Assembly: GCF_013449685.1 (NCBI RefSeq)
Contig: NZ_JACDSF010000019.1
Location: forward strand, 14,034-59,618
Direction: 5' to 3'
DNA from: Pectobacterium brasiliense
GTDB taxonomy: Bacteria; Pseudomonadota; Gammaproteobacteria; Enterobacterales; Enterobacteriaceae
Length of the DNA stretch: 45,585 bases
Part shown: piece after piece, positions 36,969 through 45,554 of the stretch
Layout: every line of letters begins with the position of its first letter
How positions within the stretch are numbered: position 1 is the stretch's first letter
Notes under the pieces: model-generated
Seen by the model: the letters and a program-made list of their open reading frames with translations, nothing else
Databases searched by the model: none
Told to the model about the DNA's origin: nothing
Position numbers and translations under genes: made by a program

Positions 36969-38585
36969 ATGCACTATGGATATTCTGCATTTTATGCCGC
37001 GTTGATGGCGGCCATGACGGGCAATGCCGTCGCGGCGCAGGTTCCGGCGGGAACGGTTCTGGCTGAGAAGCAAGAAATCGTCCGCCACATTAAAGATGAA
37101 CCTGCTTCTCTCGATCCGATAAAAGCGGTGGGGTTGCCCGAAGCTCAGGTGGCGCGCGATCTGTTTGAAGGGCTGGTCAATCAGGACGCGAAAGGGAATC
37201 TGGTTCCCGGTGTAGCGCTGCGCTGGCAGACGACCGATAACCGCACATTTATCTTTACCCTACGCGATAATGCTCGCTGGTCTAACGGTGAACCCGTTAC
37301 GGCAAAGGATTTTGTTTACAGCTGGCGTCGTCTGGTCACCCCTGAAAACAGCTCGCCGTTCGCCTGGTTTGCTCGACTGGCGGGAATTCAGAACGCCGAG
37401 CAGATTCTCGCGGGCAAACTGCCCGTCGATCAGCTTGGCGTGACGGCCGTCAATGATCACACGCTGAAAGTGCAGCTCAGCAAGCCTGTACCTTATTTTG
37501 TCAGCCTGACGGCAAATTTCAGCCTGTTTCCGGTGCATCAGGCTACGATAGAAAAATTCGGGAACGACTGGACGAAGCCGGGCAATCTGATTGGCAATGG
37601 CGCGTTTAAGCTGGATCAGCGCGTCGTCAATGAGAAGCTGGTGCTCACGCAGAATCCATATTATTGGGATAACGCCCACACGCGCCTGACAAAGGTGACC
37701 TTTGTGCCGATCAATCAGGAATCGAACGCGACGAAGCGCTACCTGTCTGGGGATATCGACATCACCGAGTCGTTTCCTAAAAACCTGTACCAGAAACTGC
37801 TGAAAGACTTGCCCGGCCAGGTTTATACGCCAGATCAGCTTGGCACCTATTATTACGCGTTTAACACGCAGCGTGCGCCGACCAATGACGTACGAGTGCG
37901 AAAAGCGCTGTCTTACGCCATCGATCGTAAAGTGATTGCGGAAAAAGTATTGGGCACGGGGGAAAAGCCGGCCTGGCACTTTACGCCGGACGTCACCGCG
38001 GGTTTCAAACCGACGGAAAGCCTGTTGCAGCAGTATTCTCAGGATGAGCTGGATGCGCAGGCCAAAGCGCTGATGGCAGCGGCGGGCTATGGTCCAAACA
38101 ATCCTCTGAAATTATCGCTGCTGTACAACACGTCGGAAAGCCACCAGAAGATCGCGATTGCCGTGGCATCCATGTGGAAGAAAACGCTGGGCGTAGACGT
38201 GCGTTTGTCCAACCAAGAGTGGCAAACCTATATCGACAGCCGCAACAGCGGTAATTTTGACGTCGTGCGAGCGTCCTGGGTTGGCGACTACAACGAACCG
38301 TCGACATTCCTTTCGTTGCTGGCGTCGCACCACAGCGGGAATATCGCGCGCTTTAAAAATGCGAATTACGATCGCGTCCTAGATGAAGCGGGTAATCAGA
38401 CTAACCCGCAGACACTGAATGCGGACTACAACCGAGCAGAGCAGATTTTGATGGATGAAGCACCGATTGCGCCGATCTATCAATACACCAACGGACGTTT
38501 GATCAAACCGTGGGTGAAGGGCTATCCGATGACTAACCCGGAAGACGTGGCATACAGCCACATGCTTTACATCGAAAAGCATTAA
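36969..38585 (+). CDS. mppA: Periplasmic murein-tripeptide/oligopeptide-binding protein
   Basis: OppA-like solute-binding protein (538 aa) that passes peptides to OppBCDF; MppA is the murein-tripeptide specialist. A signal peptide is visible (about 1-23, ending GNAVAA). The SBP_bac_5 body begins EIVRHIKDEPASLDPIKAVG and contains WSNGEPVTAKDFVYSWRRL and LIGNGAFKLDQR. Its place beside mpaA supports MppA over OppA. A CAGG element sits a little far upstream of the ATG. The 165-bp gap from mpaA holds both promoters; I did not assign boxes. Confidence 0.9.
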   Translation: MHYGYSAFYAALMAAMTGNAVAAQVPAGTVLAEKQEIVRHIKDEPASLDPIKAVGLPEAQVARDLFEGLVNQDAKGNLVPGVALRWQTTDNRTFIFTLRDNARWSNGEPVTAKDFVYSWRRLVTPENSSPFAWFARLAGIQNAEQILAGKLPVDQLGVTAVNDHTLKVQLSKPVPYFVSLTANFSLFPVHQATIEKFGNDWTKPGNLIGNGAFKLDQRVVNEKLVLTQNPYYWDNAHTRLTKVTFVPINQESNATKRYLSGDIDITESFPKNLYQKLLKDLPGQVYTPDQLGTYYYAFNTQRAPTNDVRVRKALSYAIDRKVIAEKVLGTGEKPAWHFTPDVTAGFKPTESLLQQYSQDELDAQAKALMAAAGYGPNNPLKLSLLYNTSESHQKIAIAVASMWKKTLGVDVRLSNQEWQTYIDSRNSGNFDVVRASWVGDYNEPSTFLSLLASHHSGNIARFKNANYDRVLDEAGNQTNPQTLNADYNRAEQILMDEAPIAPIYQYTNGRLIKPWVKGYPMTNPEDVAYSHMLYIEKH

Positions 38586-38620
38586 GTCCCGTAGTCATAC
38601 ATTGAATGATGTGGCAATAA

Positions 38621-38651
38621 AGCCGGAGCGGTCGTGATGGTCGCTCCGGCT
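38621..38651. terminator. Hairpin after mppA, probable terminator
   Basis: AGCCGGAGCG pairs with CGCTCCGGCT (10 bp perfect, 11-nt loop). No T run follows on plus, so it may act with Rho or simply stabilise the mppA 3' end. Confidence 0.5.
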
Positions 38652-38708
38652 GACAGAGTACAACACTGATAGCAAAAGAACTGATAGCAAAACCGTTGGA
38701 GGCAAGAC

Positions 38709-39692
38709 GTGGAATCCTTGGCAGGAAAAGAGTTGCAACACAGCGGTGCGGTTCATGCGTATCAGTTGGATGGAAAGGGGGGCGTGACTCCGATTGGCGA
38801 GCAGGATGTGGTTAACAGCGAGAAACCCTGCTGGCTACACCTAGATTCTACATTGCCTGCCAGCGTGCGCTGGTTGAATAAAACGATGCTGGTGCCGGAC
38901 AGCGTACGCAATGCGTTGGCGGGGGAAAGCGCTCGCCCCAGAGTGACGCGTTTGGGTGAAGGTACACTGATCACCCTGCGCAGCATTAACCTAAATGCCA
39001 ATGCGCGACCGGATCAACTGGTGGCCGTTCGGGTATTCATTACCGACAAACTGATTGTTTCTACCCGACGCCGTAAAATTCTGGCTATCGATGAGATTCT
39101 TACCGACCTGAAGGAAGGCAATGGCCCCACGGACAGCGGAAGCTGGCTGGTTTCCATTGCAGAATCGTTGACCGATCATACCAGCGAGTTTATTGATGAT
39201 TTGCATGAGAAAATCATCGATCTGGAAGAGGATTTGCTGGAGCAAAAAATCCCGCCGCGCGGCGAGCTGGCGCTGATTCGTAAACAGCTTATCGTGTTAC
39301 GCCGCTATATGACGCCACAGCGTGATGTATTTTCGCGTATTTCCGGCGAGAAACTGCCCTGGATGCAGGATGACGATCGCCGCAGAATGCAGGAAATTGC
39401 CGATCGATTAGGGCGTGGGCTGGAGGATTTGGATGCCAGTATTGCGCGCACCACGGTACTGTCGGATGAAATCACTGCGTTGATGACCGAAGCGATGAAT
39501 CGCCGTACCTATACGATGTCACTTTTAGCGATGGTTTTCCTGCCGACGACATTCTTAACTGGGCTATTTGGCGTCAACTTAGGGGGAATTCCCGGCGGCG
39601 ATGCACCGTTTGGTTTTTTCACGTTCTGCCTGATGTTGGTGATATTGGTGGGCGGCGTTGCATGGTGGTTAAAACGCAGTAAATGGCTATAA
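38709..39692 (+). CDS. zntB: Zinc transporter ZntB
   Basis: ZntB (327 aa, same length as in E. coli) is a CorA-family homopentameric channel for zinc. The long cytoplasmic funnel carries [22 protein letters not shown] and ENLDE-type helices. Two C-terminal transmembrane segments flank the selectivity motif GVN ([17 protein letters not shown]). GGAGG lies 7 nt before a GTG start. The fnrS gene follows, as in E. coli. Confidence 0.95.
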   Translation: MESLAGKELQHSGAVHAYQLDGKGGVTPIGEQDVVNSEKPCWLHLDSTLPASVRWLNKTMLVPDSVRNALAGESARPRVTRLGEGTLITLRSINLNANARPDQLVAVRVFITDKLIVSTRRRKILAIDEILTDLKEGNGPTDSGSWLVSIAESLTDHTSEFIDDLHEKIIDLEEDLLEQKIPPRGELALIRKQLIVLRRYMTPQRDVFSRISGEKLPWMQDDDRRRMQEIADRLGRGLEDLDASIARTTVLSDEITALMTEAMNRRTYTMSLLAMVFLPTTFLTGLFGVNLGGIPGGDAPFGFFTFCLMLVILVGGVAWWLKRSKWL

Positions 39693-39760
39693 CGAGTTGC
39701 GGAGAGTGGGTGCGCAGATAATCACAAACTGTGGCGAACGGCTAAAAAACCACGCGTAAA

Positions 39761-39774
39761 TTGAGCAATATCAA
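39761..39774 (+). promoter_or_regulatory. FNR box of fnrS
   Basis: TTGAG-CAAT-ATCAA matches the FNR consensus TTGAT-N4-ATCAA at 9 of 10 positions. Its centre lies about 42 bp before the fnrS start, the class II activator position. A -10 box TATCAT is at 39800-39805. Confidence 0.88.
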
Positions 39775-39809
39775 CATTTTTTACCCTGTTGTGCGGCACT
39801 ATCATTCCC

Positions 39810-39929
39810 GCAGGTGAATGCAACGTCAAGCGATGGGCGTTGCGCTCCATATTGTCTTACTTCCTTTTTTGAATTACTGCATAGCACAATTGATTCACAC
39901 CATGCCGACAGTTTTGTCGGCTTTTTTTT
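39810..39929 (+). ncRNA. fnrS: FnrS small RNA
   Basis: FnrS is the anaerobically induced, Hfq-dependent sRNA that represses aerobic functions such as sodB, maeA and gpmA. From GCAGGTGAATGCAACGTCAA onward the sequence is nearly identical to the E. coli RNA as I remember it, through GATGGGCGTTGCGCTCC and CATAGCACAATTGATTC. It ends in a Rho-independent terminator: GCCGACA (39904-39910) pairs with TGTCGGC (39915-39921), followed by eight T. Position after zntB is conserved. The FNR box lies upstream. Confidence 0.96.
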
Positions 39930-39970
39930 GTCCTCTATTCCCATTCTTGCCTCTTCATCCACGCTGACAA

Positions 39971-40018
39971 TAAAAAACACGGTGGTGAAACAGCAACCGC
40001 TGCTTCTTGCCACCGTGT
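39971..40018 (-). terminator. Terminator after ttcA
   Basis: On the minus strand ACACGGTGG pairs with CCACCGTGT around a 24-nt loop and is followed by a run of T (A run at plus 39972-39977). It lies 45 bp past the ttcA stop. Confidence 0.8.
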
Positions 40019-40063
40019 CTCTATTCTTTAGGGTAATGCCATTCCTGCACCGGAATGTCGCGC

Positions 40064-40999
40064 TTATTTTATTTCCAGCACGTCAAGGCGGGTCACGGAT
40101 GGCGCGTCATCGTCATCTTCCGGCTGCCAGCCAACGGGCTGCAACGGCAGTTCTTCACGGTCAAAAGCCAGATCGCCACCATCCACCACGTCGCTACCGT
40201 GACGAATGCCTTTAAAATCGAACAGCGCATGATCGGCAAGATGAGAAGGCACAACGTTCTGCATGGCGCTGAACATGGTCTCAATACGGCCAGGATAGCG
40301 TTTGTCCCAGTCACGCAGCATGTCTTTAATCACCTGACGTTGCAGATTTGGCTGCGACCCGCATAGGTTGCACGGAATAATCGGATATTGACGGGCTTCA
40401 GCAAAGCGTTCGATATCTTTTTCACGGCAGTAGGCGAGAGGGCGGATGACGATATGCTTACCGTCGTCGCTCATCAGCTTCGGCGGCATGCCTTTCAGCT
40501 TCCCACCGTAGAACATGTTCAGGAACAGCGTTTGCAGGATATCGTCGCGGTGGTGACCAAGGGCGATTTTTGTTGCGCCGAGCTCCGTCGCGGTACGATA
40601 CAGAATCCCGCGGCGCAGACGTGAACATAGTGAGCAGGTGGTTTTCCCTTCTGGAATCTTGTCTTTCACAATTCCGTAGGTATTTTCTTCGACGATCTTG
40701 TACTCCACGCCGATGCTATCGAGGTATTGCGGCAGAACGTGCTCCGGGAACCCCGGCTGCTTCTGATCCAGATTCACCGCAACCAGAGAAAAGTTAATCG
40801 GCGCGCTCTGTTGCAGATTGCGCAGAATTTCCAGCATGGTGAAGCTATCTTTCCCGCCGGACAGGCACACCATAATGCGGTCGCCATCTTCGATCATATT
40901 GAAATCAGCGATAGCTTCGCCGACGTTACGCCGCAGGCGCTTTTGCAATTTGTTCAAATTGTATTGTTGTTTCTGGTTAATTTGTTGATTTTCTGACAT
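40064..40999 (-). CDS. ttcA: tRNA 2-thiocytidine(32) synthetase TtcA
   Basis: TtcA (311 aa) makes 2-thiocytidine at tRNA position 32 using ATP and an oxygen-sensitive [4Fe-4S] cluster. The PP-loop SGGKDS is near residue 50. Cluster cysteines are in [10 protein letters not shown] and the later [13 protein letters not shown]. Met at 40997-40999 ([15 protein letters not shown]) matches the E. coli start, seven codons inside the longest frame. In E. coli this gene is the integration site of the Rac prophage; no prophage is seen here. Confidence 0.96.
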   Translation of the reverse strand: MSENQQINQKQQYNLNKLQKRLRRNVGEAIADFNMIEDGDRIMVCLSGGKDSFTMLEILRNLQQSAPINFSLVAVNLDQKQPGFPEHVLPQYLDSIGVEYKIVEENTYGIVKDKIPEGKTTCSLCSRLRRGILYRTATELGATKIALGHHRDDILQTLFLNMFYGGKLKGMPPKLMSDDGKHIVIRPLAYCREKDIERFAEARQYPIIPCNLCGSQPNLQRQVIKDMLRDWDKRYPGRIETMFSAMQNVVPSHLADHALFDFKGIRHGSDVVDGGDLAFDREELPLQPVGWQPEDDDDAPSVTRLDVLEIK

Positions 41000-41312
41000 T
41001 TTTATCTGTGCTCGTTGCAAAAGGCGTTGCGGATGGAAAACGGTTCAGTGCAGACGCTAACACGGTCTGCACGATCATGGCGTGTATGGTACGGATTACG
41101 GCGACGAATGCCAGATCGTTTTACAGCGGTGTTCCAGAATTACCCCGTAGGTGAAGGGACGTTGCTACTTTTACTCACTTTTTCACAGGGATAACAGAAA
41201 AGCACAACCTGCATGCTGTTTGGCTGTAATCGTGACATGAAGCCATTTTTGGCAACGGTGTCGCTTATTACTATCCTGATAGAGGAGTGTTCAAACAAGA
41301 GAGGAAGATATC
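41000..41312. other. Intergenic gap, nothing recognised
   Basis: About 310 bases between the divergent ttcA and the Gly/Ser-rich gene must hold both promoters. I see no RNA gene, repeat or clear -35/-10 pair that I would defend. Confidence 0.5.
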
Positions 41313-41480
41313 ATGAGTAAAGGTGCATCAAGAGGAGCATCGTCAAGTCACCCTCAACAGGGAGGGAACTGGCCTAGCACAACCGGAAATCCATCGGGTG
41401 GCAATAGAGGTAACGCTCCTTCATCTTCAGGTGGCAATTCAGGTAAGGCAGGAGGTGGCTCTGGCAAAGCAGGGAAGTAG
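41313..41480 (+). CDS. Small Gly/Ser/Asn-rich protein of unknown function
   Basis: A 55-residue frame beginning MSKGASRGASSSHPQQGGNW, rich in Gly, Ser, Asn and Pro, with a single Trp, no Cys, no signal peptide and no hydrophobic segment. The C-terminus repeats GK (SGKAGGGSGKAGK). GAGGAAG is placed well before the ATG, and a good terminator follows within 60 bp, so it looks like a real monocistronic gene. It should be unstructured and basic, perhaps stress-related or nucleic-acid-binding. I do not recognise the family. Confidence 0.65.
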   Translation: MSKGASRGASSSHPQQGGNWPSTTGNPSGGNRGNAPSSSGGNSGKAGGGSGKAGK

Positions 41481-41494
41481 GAGATATATAACCA

Positions 41495-41540
41495 CGCTAC
41501 AGCTTGTGAGTTAAATCCACTAGCTGTAGCGTTATTTATT
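41495..41540. terminator. Terminator between the small gene and the cystatin-like gene
   Basis: CGCTACAGCT (41495-41504) pairs with AGCTGTAGCG (41522-41531) around a 17-nt loop, followed by TTATTTATT. It can serve the plus-strand small gene and possibly the convergent minus-strand gene. Confidence 0.75.
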
Positions 41541-41543
41541 GCG

Positions 41544-41816
41544 CTATTGCGGCAGGACTTCTTCAATTTTAGTAATGTGCGCATCGCCGCTCAGCGGCTT
41601 ATAAATATGAATTTTGACAATTTTTAGTGGTGCCTCTGGTGTCGTTATCGTACCTTTGGTCAGGAACGAGTAGTTCGTGCCCGATACCACCTGTGTTGCA
41701 ACAAATAGCGGCGTATAAGCCACACCCAGTAAATGTACGGTAGATTTAAAAAGTGATTTATCAGCATCATTCAAATCACGGAAAGCAGTCCATCCACCAG
41801 CAAGTTGATCTGACAT
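41544..41816 (-). CDS. Stefin-like (cystatin-fold) protein, putative cysteine protease inhibitor
   Basis: A 90-residue protein without signal peptide. The order of features is that of type 1 cystatins (stefins, about 98 aa): an N-terminal Gly-Gly (LAGGW), a helix (NDADKSLFKSTVHLLG), then the first inhibitory loop QVVSG in ATQVVSGTNYSFLTKG (classic form QVVAGTNY), and a C-terminal strand-loop (VKIHIYKPLSGDAHI). Cystatins wedge these three parts into papain-like proteases. GAGGTGA precedes the ATG. In a plant pathogen the target could be host papain-like proteases or an endogenous enzyme. The missing signal means export would need another route. The fold is a confident guess; inhibition is inferred. 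Confidence 0.75.
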   Translation of the reverse strand: MSDQLAGGWTAFRDLNDADKSLFKSTVHLLGVAYTPLFVATQVVSGTNYSFLTKGTITTPEAPLKIVKIHIYKPLSGDAHITKIEEVLPQ

Positions 41817-41819
41817 TAT

Positions 41820-42250
41820 TTCACCTCATTTAATTTGATTGATAATATATCGCTGCGTTTCCCTGTTAATATATTTACAGGACAGTAAGATGAGACTAGG
41901 TTATTTAATTTTTCTTGGCAAGAAAGAACGCCATTCTCTTTATATGAATAAAGTGAAAGCATATCAAAAAATAATAGATTTTATGTTAGTGATTAAGATA
42001 TTTAAAAATATAATTAGTGTGGTAATTATATTTTTAAATATAAATATCAAAAAGTTTATGCAACAAGCCATCGACTAACCACGTTACGTTCTGAACGCTG
42101 TTTCCTTGATCTTTTCCCAGTTCCCCACATTGAGCTCTGTGTTGCCATTCCGAGGTGTGATAGATATAGTCTTCGTCTGAAAAGTCTATTCGATAGGTGC
42201 TGATGCCAAACGTGGTATCAGAACTTTCGCTCCACCCGATCCGAGGCCAA
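41820..42250. other. AT-rich gap of about 430 bp without a convincing gene
   Basis: From about 41825 to 42060 the sequence is very AT-rich, with long A/T tracts. From 42060 it returns to normal composition. Frames exist on both strands (plus 41839-42078, minus 42034-42255) but neither has a good ribosome binding site and a family I know. It looks like an accessory junction or decayed DNA and includes the promoter side of the cystatin-like and DUF333 genes. Confidence 0.45.
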
Positions 42251-42253
42251 AAC

Positions 42254-42544
42254 ATGAAATTATTGCCATGGCTATGTACTGCCGCTGCGCTCCTGCTGGC
42301 GGGATGCAGTAATCATAGTGAGAACACTGCTGCTACCCAGCAAAACGCCACGCAAAATGATGACACAAGCGCCGTGGTGTTGCTGAAAAGCAGTTCGCCA
42401 GTTGACGTTAACTGTACGTTGATTGGTGGAACGATGGCGATCTCCCGGCAGCTTGATGGTGCGAGCGTGGGAGCCTGTCAGTTGGCCAACGGTAAGCGTT
42501 GTAGCGAACAATCGCTGATGAATGGGAGTTGTCCGGCAGGGTGA
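42254..42544 (+). CDS. DUF333 lipoprotein, YdbJ-like
   Basis: The 96-residue product has a lipoprotein signal with a strong lipobox (MKLLPWLCTAAALLLAGC, Cys18). A Ser/Asn/Thr-rich spacer leads to a DUF333 domain: VNCTLIGGTMAISRQLDGASVGACQLANGKRCSEQSLMNGSCP, where the conserved Cys positions are kept. The frame is open further upstream, but the Met that begins the signal is clear, with GAGG 7 nt before it. In E. coli the DUF333 gene ydbJ lies close to hslJ and ldhA, and ldhA is the next gene here; hslJ is missing. Function unknown. Confidence 0.85.
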   Translation: MKLLPWLCTAAALLLAGCSNHSENTAATQQNATQNDDTSAVVLLKSSSPVDVNCTLIGGTMAISRQLDGASVGACQLANGKRCSEQSLMNGSCPAG

Positions 42545-42548
42545 GTGT

Positions 42549-42570
42549 TGCGGCAGTCAGCACTGCCGCA
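42549..42570. terminator. Hairpin between the DUF333 gene and ldhA
   Basis: TGCGGCAGT pairs with ACTGCCGCA around CAGC (9-bp perfect stem) in the 33-bp gap between convergent genes. T runs are weak on both sides. Confidence 0.55.
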
Positions 42571-42577
42571 GGAAAAC

Positions 42578-43570
42578 TTAAGAGGTAACCAGATTTGCGC
42601 AAGGCGCGTTCTGGCTGATGTCTTTCAGGTTCTGTAGTGTGGTTTGGGAAATGCTGATTAGCGCTTCTTCCGTCAGGAACGCCTGATGCCCAGTAAACAG
42701 TACGTTGTGGCACGCAGATAAGCGGCGGAAGATATCGTCCTGAATCACATCGTTGGATTTATCTGCGAAGAAGAGATCGCGCTCGTTTTCATAAACATCC
42801 ATACCCAGCGCACCAATTTTCTGTTGCTTCAACGCGTCGATAGCGGCTTGTGAATCGATCAGGCCACCACGGCTGGTATTGACGATCATGACGCCGTTTT
42901 TCATTTGCGCAAAGGCCGTCTGATTCAGCAGATGATGATTCTCCGGCGTCAGTGGGCAGTGCAAGGAGATGACGTCCGCATTGGCATACAGCGTTTTGAG
43001 ATCGACGTATTCCGCCCCTAATTCCAAGGCCTGCGGGTTTGGATAGGGATCGAAGGCCAGCAACCGCATGCCAAAGCCTTTCAGGATGCGCATGGTGGCG
43101 ATGCCGATTTTTCCGGTGCCGATAATGCCCGCCGTCCGGTTGTGCATATTGAAGCCAATCAACCCTTCCAGAGAGAAGTTCGCGTCGCGAGTACGCTGAT
43201 AGGCACGGTGAATGCGGCGGTTAAGCGTCAGCATCAGGCCGACGGCATGTTCGGCGACGGCTTCAGGGGAATACGCAGGAACGCGTACCACGCTGATGCC
43301 CAGCTCCTTAGCGGCTTCCAAATCGACATTGTTAAAGCCCGCGCAGCGCAGTGCCAGCGTTTTAATGCCCAACGCAGCCAGTTCTGTCAACACTTCGCGC
43401 CCACCGTCATCGTTCACAAAGATGCAGACGGCCTGACAGCCCGCGGCGGTTTTCGCGGTGCGCGATGTCAGCATGAAATCAAAAAACTCTAGCTCATAGC
43501 CAAACTGCTGATTGACCTGTTCCAGATATTTACGGTCATACTGCTTCGTGCTGTAAATTGCCAGTTTCAT
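42578..43570 (-). CDS. ldhA: Fermentative D-lactate dehydrogenase
   Basis: LdhA (330 aa) reduces pyruvate to D-lactate with NADH in anaerobic growth. It is a D-2-hydroxyacid dehydrogenase: NAD loop GTGKIG at 151-156, and catalytic Arg234 (NTSRGG), Glu263 (DVYENE) and His295 (TGHQAF). RCAGFNNVD at 75-83 is typical. Length and start match E. coli LdhA closely. Confidence 0.96.
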   Translation of the reverse strand: MKLAIYSTKQYDRKYLEQVNQQFGYELEFFDFMLTSRTAKTAAGCQAVCIFVNDDGGREVLTELAALGIKTLALRCAGFNNVDLEAAKELGISVVRVPAYSPEAVAEHAVGLMLTLNRRIHRAYQRTRDANFSLEGLIGFNMHNRTAGIIGTGKIGIATMRILKGFGMRLLAFDPYPNPQALELGAEYVDLKTLYANADVISLHCPLTPENHHLLNQTAFAQMKNGVMIVNTSRGGLIDSQAAIDALKQQKIGALGMDVYENERDLFFADKSNDVIQDDIFRRLSACHNVLFTGHQAFLTEEALISISQTTLQNLKDISQNAPCANLVTS

Positions 43571-43625
43571 TGATAGTTTCTCCGAAAAATCCTTAGGTTA
43601 AGCTATCAGAAAATCGGGCGGTGAC

Positions 43626-43655
43626 AAACCGTTACCTGACTGACAGTAACGGTTT
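43626..43655. other. Perfect hairpin between ldhA and the Aer-like gene
   Basis: AAACCGTTAC pairs with GTAACGGTTT (10 bp, 10-nt loop), 35 bp past the stop of the Aer-like gene and upstream of ldhA on the same strand. It may end the receptor transcript or be an operator of ldhA; there is no T run. Confidence 0.5.
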
Positions 43656-43689
43656 GAAATTGAGAGGTAAGAATAGCGTAAGAACGATG

Positions 43690-45243
43690 TTAGCGAGACG
43701 TGCTGAAAACTGACACAGCTTCGGACATCGTGGAGATCTGCTGTTCCAGGCTGTTAATGGCAGAACTGGAATGTGTCGCCAAAATGGTGTTCTGGCGCGT
43801 CAATTCATCAATGTTGTTCACCGCCGAGTTAATCTGTCCCAGGCCTTGCGATTGCTCTTGTGTCGCTAGGCTGATTTGGTTCACAAGCTGCGTCACCTGC
43901 TGTACCTGAGTCAATATATTGTGCATCGATTGGCTGGTGTGGTTGACCAATTTATCGCTGGTGTGGATGTTGGCGATCGTGGTGTCGATAATCGCCGCGA
44001 TGTCTTTGGCGGCAGCGGCGCTACGCTGTGCCAGAATACGGACTTCGCCTGCGACCACGGCAAAGCTCTTGCCCTGTTCTCCGGCGTGAGCGGCTTCTAC
44101 TGCCGCATTGAGCGCCAGAATGTTGGTCTGAAATGCCAGATTATCCAGCACGCTGATGATGTCGGTGATCTCTTTACTGGAACGGGTCATCACCGCCATG
44201 GTGTCCGTGACCTGATTCACCGCTTTCTCACCCGCATCGACGGCCTGATTGGCATCGTTCGCACAGCGTGTTGCCAACTGCGAAGCCGAGGCGTTGCTTT
44301 GAATCGTCGCTGTCAGTTCTTCCATTGATGACGCGGTGGATTGCAAACTTTGTGCGGTATCTTCACAGCGCTGGCTTAGCGTGTAATTTCCGGAAGCAAT
44401 CTCGCCGCAGGCGTGGCGCAGTTCGGCCAGTTTGCCGTTGACATCATCGACAAACGTGCGGAAATTCATGCCGGATTGATTGACGGCGCGTAATAACATG
44501 CCAACTTCATCCACGCGATTAAGTTGAAACGAGTTATCCGCCTGTCCAGATGCGGAATTAATAGCTTGGCGTAGAATCTTTTCCAGTGGTTTTGCCAGGT
44601 GTTGAACTAATAATTCACTGGTTATTACTGCACCAGCGAGTAGCGCCAAAACAAAAACTAATAGCGGTATGGTGACGGGAAGCGTCGCCAGTAGGAAAAG
44701 TAGTGCGAATAGCATGAAAAAGAATATGTAGATTCTTATCCGCCAACGTACGGGAATAACATTAAATAAGCTAAGAAGTTTTAGCGGCCCTTTATAAATC
44801 AGCAGTCCCTGAAAGAGTCGGCGGTTTTTTAATTTATTCTCATTCATTTGGCGATAAAGTGCTTCAGCCTGCCGAATCTCTTCCGGTGAAACTCGGGTTC
44901 GTACCGACATATATCCTGTTATTTTTCCTTCTTTCATGAGTGGCGTTGTACTGGCTTTTACCCAGTAGTAATCGCCATTCTTGCGGCGGTTTTTGACGAC
45001 GGCCGTCCAGATTTTACCTGCCTTCAGCGTGGCCCACATGTCGGCAAATGCCTGTGGGGGCATGTCTGGATGGCGCACGATATTGTGAGGTTGGTGGAGG
45101 ATTTCCTCAAAGTCGTAACCACTGGCATCAATAAAATCGTCATTGGCATAAGTGATATGGCTATCAGTGGTGGTAACCGACATCAGCTTGGCTTTTTCAT
45201 CTAATAAATACTGAATATCACTGACCGGAAAATTCTTACGCAT
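43690..45243 (-). CDS. Aer-like PAS-FAD energy/redox chemoreceptor
   Basis: Methyl-accepting-type receptor of 517 aa with Aer layout. The PAS domain (1-120) keeps the residues that hold FAD or matter for signalling in Aer at the same numbers: Arg57, His58, Asp60 (NIVRHPDMP), Trp79 and Asn85 ([13 protein letters not shown]). A short linker leads to a hydrophobic membrane stretch (about 170-210, no periplasmic domain), HAMP-like region (about 210-265) and signalling domain with the hairpin tip [20 protein letters not shown]. There is no C-terminal NWETF pentapeptide for CheR/CheB. AAGGAT precedes the ATG. A FliA-type promoter lies upstream. It probably steers cells by electron-transport or redox state. 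Confidence 0.93.
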   Translation of the reverse strand: MRKNFPVSDIQYLLDEKAKLMSVTTTDSHITYANDDFIDASGYDFEEILHQPHNIVRHPDMPPQAFADMWATLKAGKIWTAVVKNRRKNGDYYWVKASTTPLMKEGKITGYMSVRTRVSPEEIRQAEALYRQMNENKLKNRRLFQGLLIYKGPLKLLSLFNVIPVRWRIRIYIFFFMLFALLFLLATLPVTIPLLVFVLALLAGAVITSELLVQHLAKPLEKILRQAINSASGQADNSFQLNRVDEVGMLLRAVNQSGMNFRTFVDDVNGKLAELRHACGEIASGNYTLSQRCEDTAQSLQSTASSMEELTATIQSNASASQLATRCANDANQAVDAGEKAVNQVTDTMAVMTRSSKEITDIISVLDNLAFQTNILALNAAVEAAHAGEQGKSFAVVAGEVRILAQRSAAAAKDIAAIIDTTIANIHTSDKLVNHTSQSMHNILTQVQQVTQLVNQISLATQEQSQGLGQINSAVNNIDELTRQNTILATHSSSAINSLEQQISTMSEAVSVFSTSR

Positions 45244-45327
45244 TTATTGATCCTTTTAGTATAAGCAAGCATAAACGTAATGTTTTTAGATCCATGTGCT
45301 AACAGAAAAGCGATGAGTGCTATTTAA

Positions 45328-45354
45328 TTAACGGCAATGTTTGCAAAATACTTA
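45328..45354 (-). promoter_or_regulatory. Sigma28 (FliA) promoter of the Aer-like gene
   Basis: Read on the minus strand: TAAGTATT, 11 bp, GCCGTTAA. The consensus is TAAAGTTT-N11-GCCGATAA; the -10 matches 7 of 8. The start would be about 75 bp before the receptor gene, which belongs to the flagellar/chemotaxis class. Confidence 0.75.
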
Positions 45355-45414
45355 GCGAGTAGACTTATATATTCTTACTAGTTTCATCCGTTATTTTTTC
45401 TTTGGGAAACTGTT

Positions 45415-45504
45415 ATGTTTTCTTTAGAAAATGAGTTGCCTAACCTGACTCGCAGTAAGCGCCAGTCGATGACCAAAAGCATTCATTTATTAAGTATATT
45501 ATGA
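45415..45504 (+). CDS. Possible 29-residue small protein, doubtful
   Basis: The frame runs from ATG at 45415 (MFSLENELPNLTRSKRQSMT...) to TGA at 45502-45504. A GGGAAA lies about 8 nt upstream. It is basic at the middle and ends hydrophobic. It could be a leader peptide, a remnant, or chance. No family recognised. Confidence 0.25.
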   Translation: MFSLENELPNLTRSKRQSMTKSIHLLSIL

Positions 45505-45554
45505 CTCTGCGAATTTGCACTGTGGCCGGCGCATGTTTAAGAAAGGGATAAATG

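Noticed and set aside
40900-41312. Prophage or attachment site at ttcA, as for Rac in E. coli
   Set aside because: No integrase, phage gene or duplicated ttcA segment is visible; ttcA is intact.
41839-42078. AT-rich 79-codon plus-strand frame
   Set aside because: Composition alone (Ile/Lys/Phe) explains it; no ribosome binding site or family. Kept only as part of the AT-rich gap.
42034-42255. 73-codon minus-strand frame opposite the start of the DUF333 gene
   Set aside because: The translation looks partly protein-like, but there is no ribosome binding site, it overlaps the lipoprotein signal, and no family came to mind. It may be a remnant.
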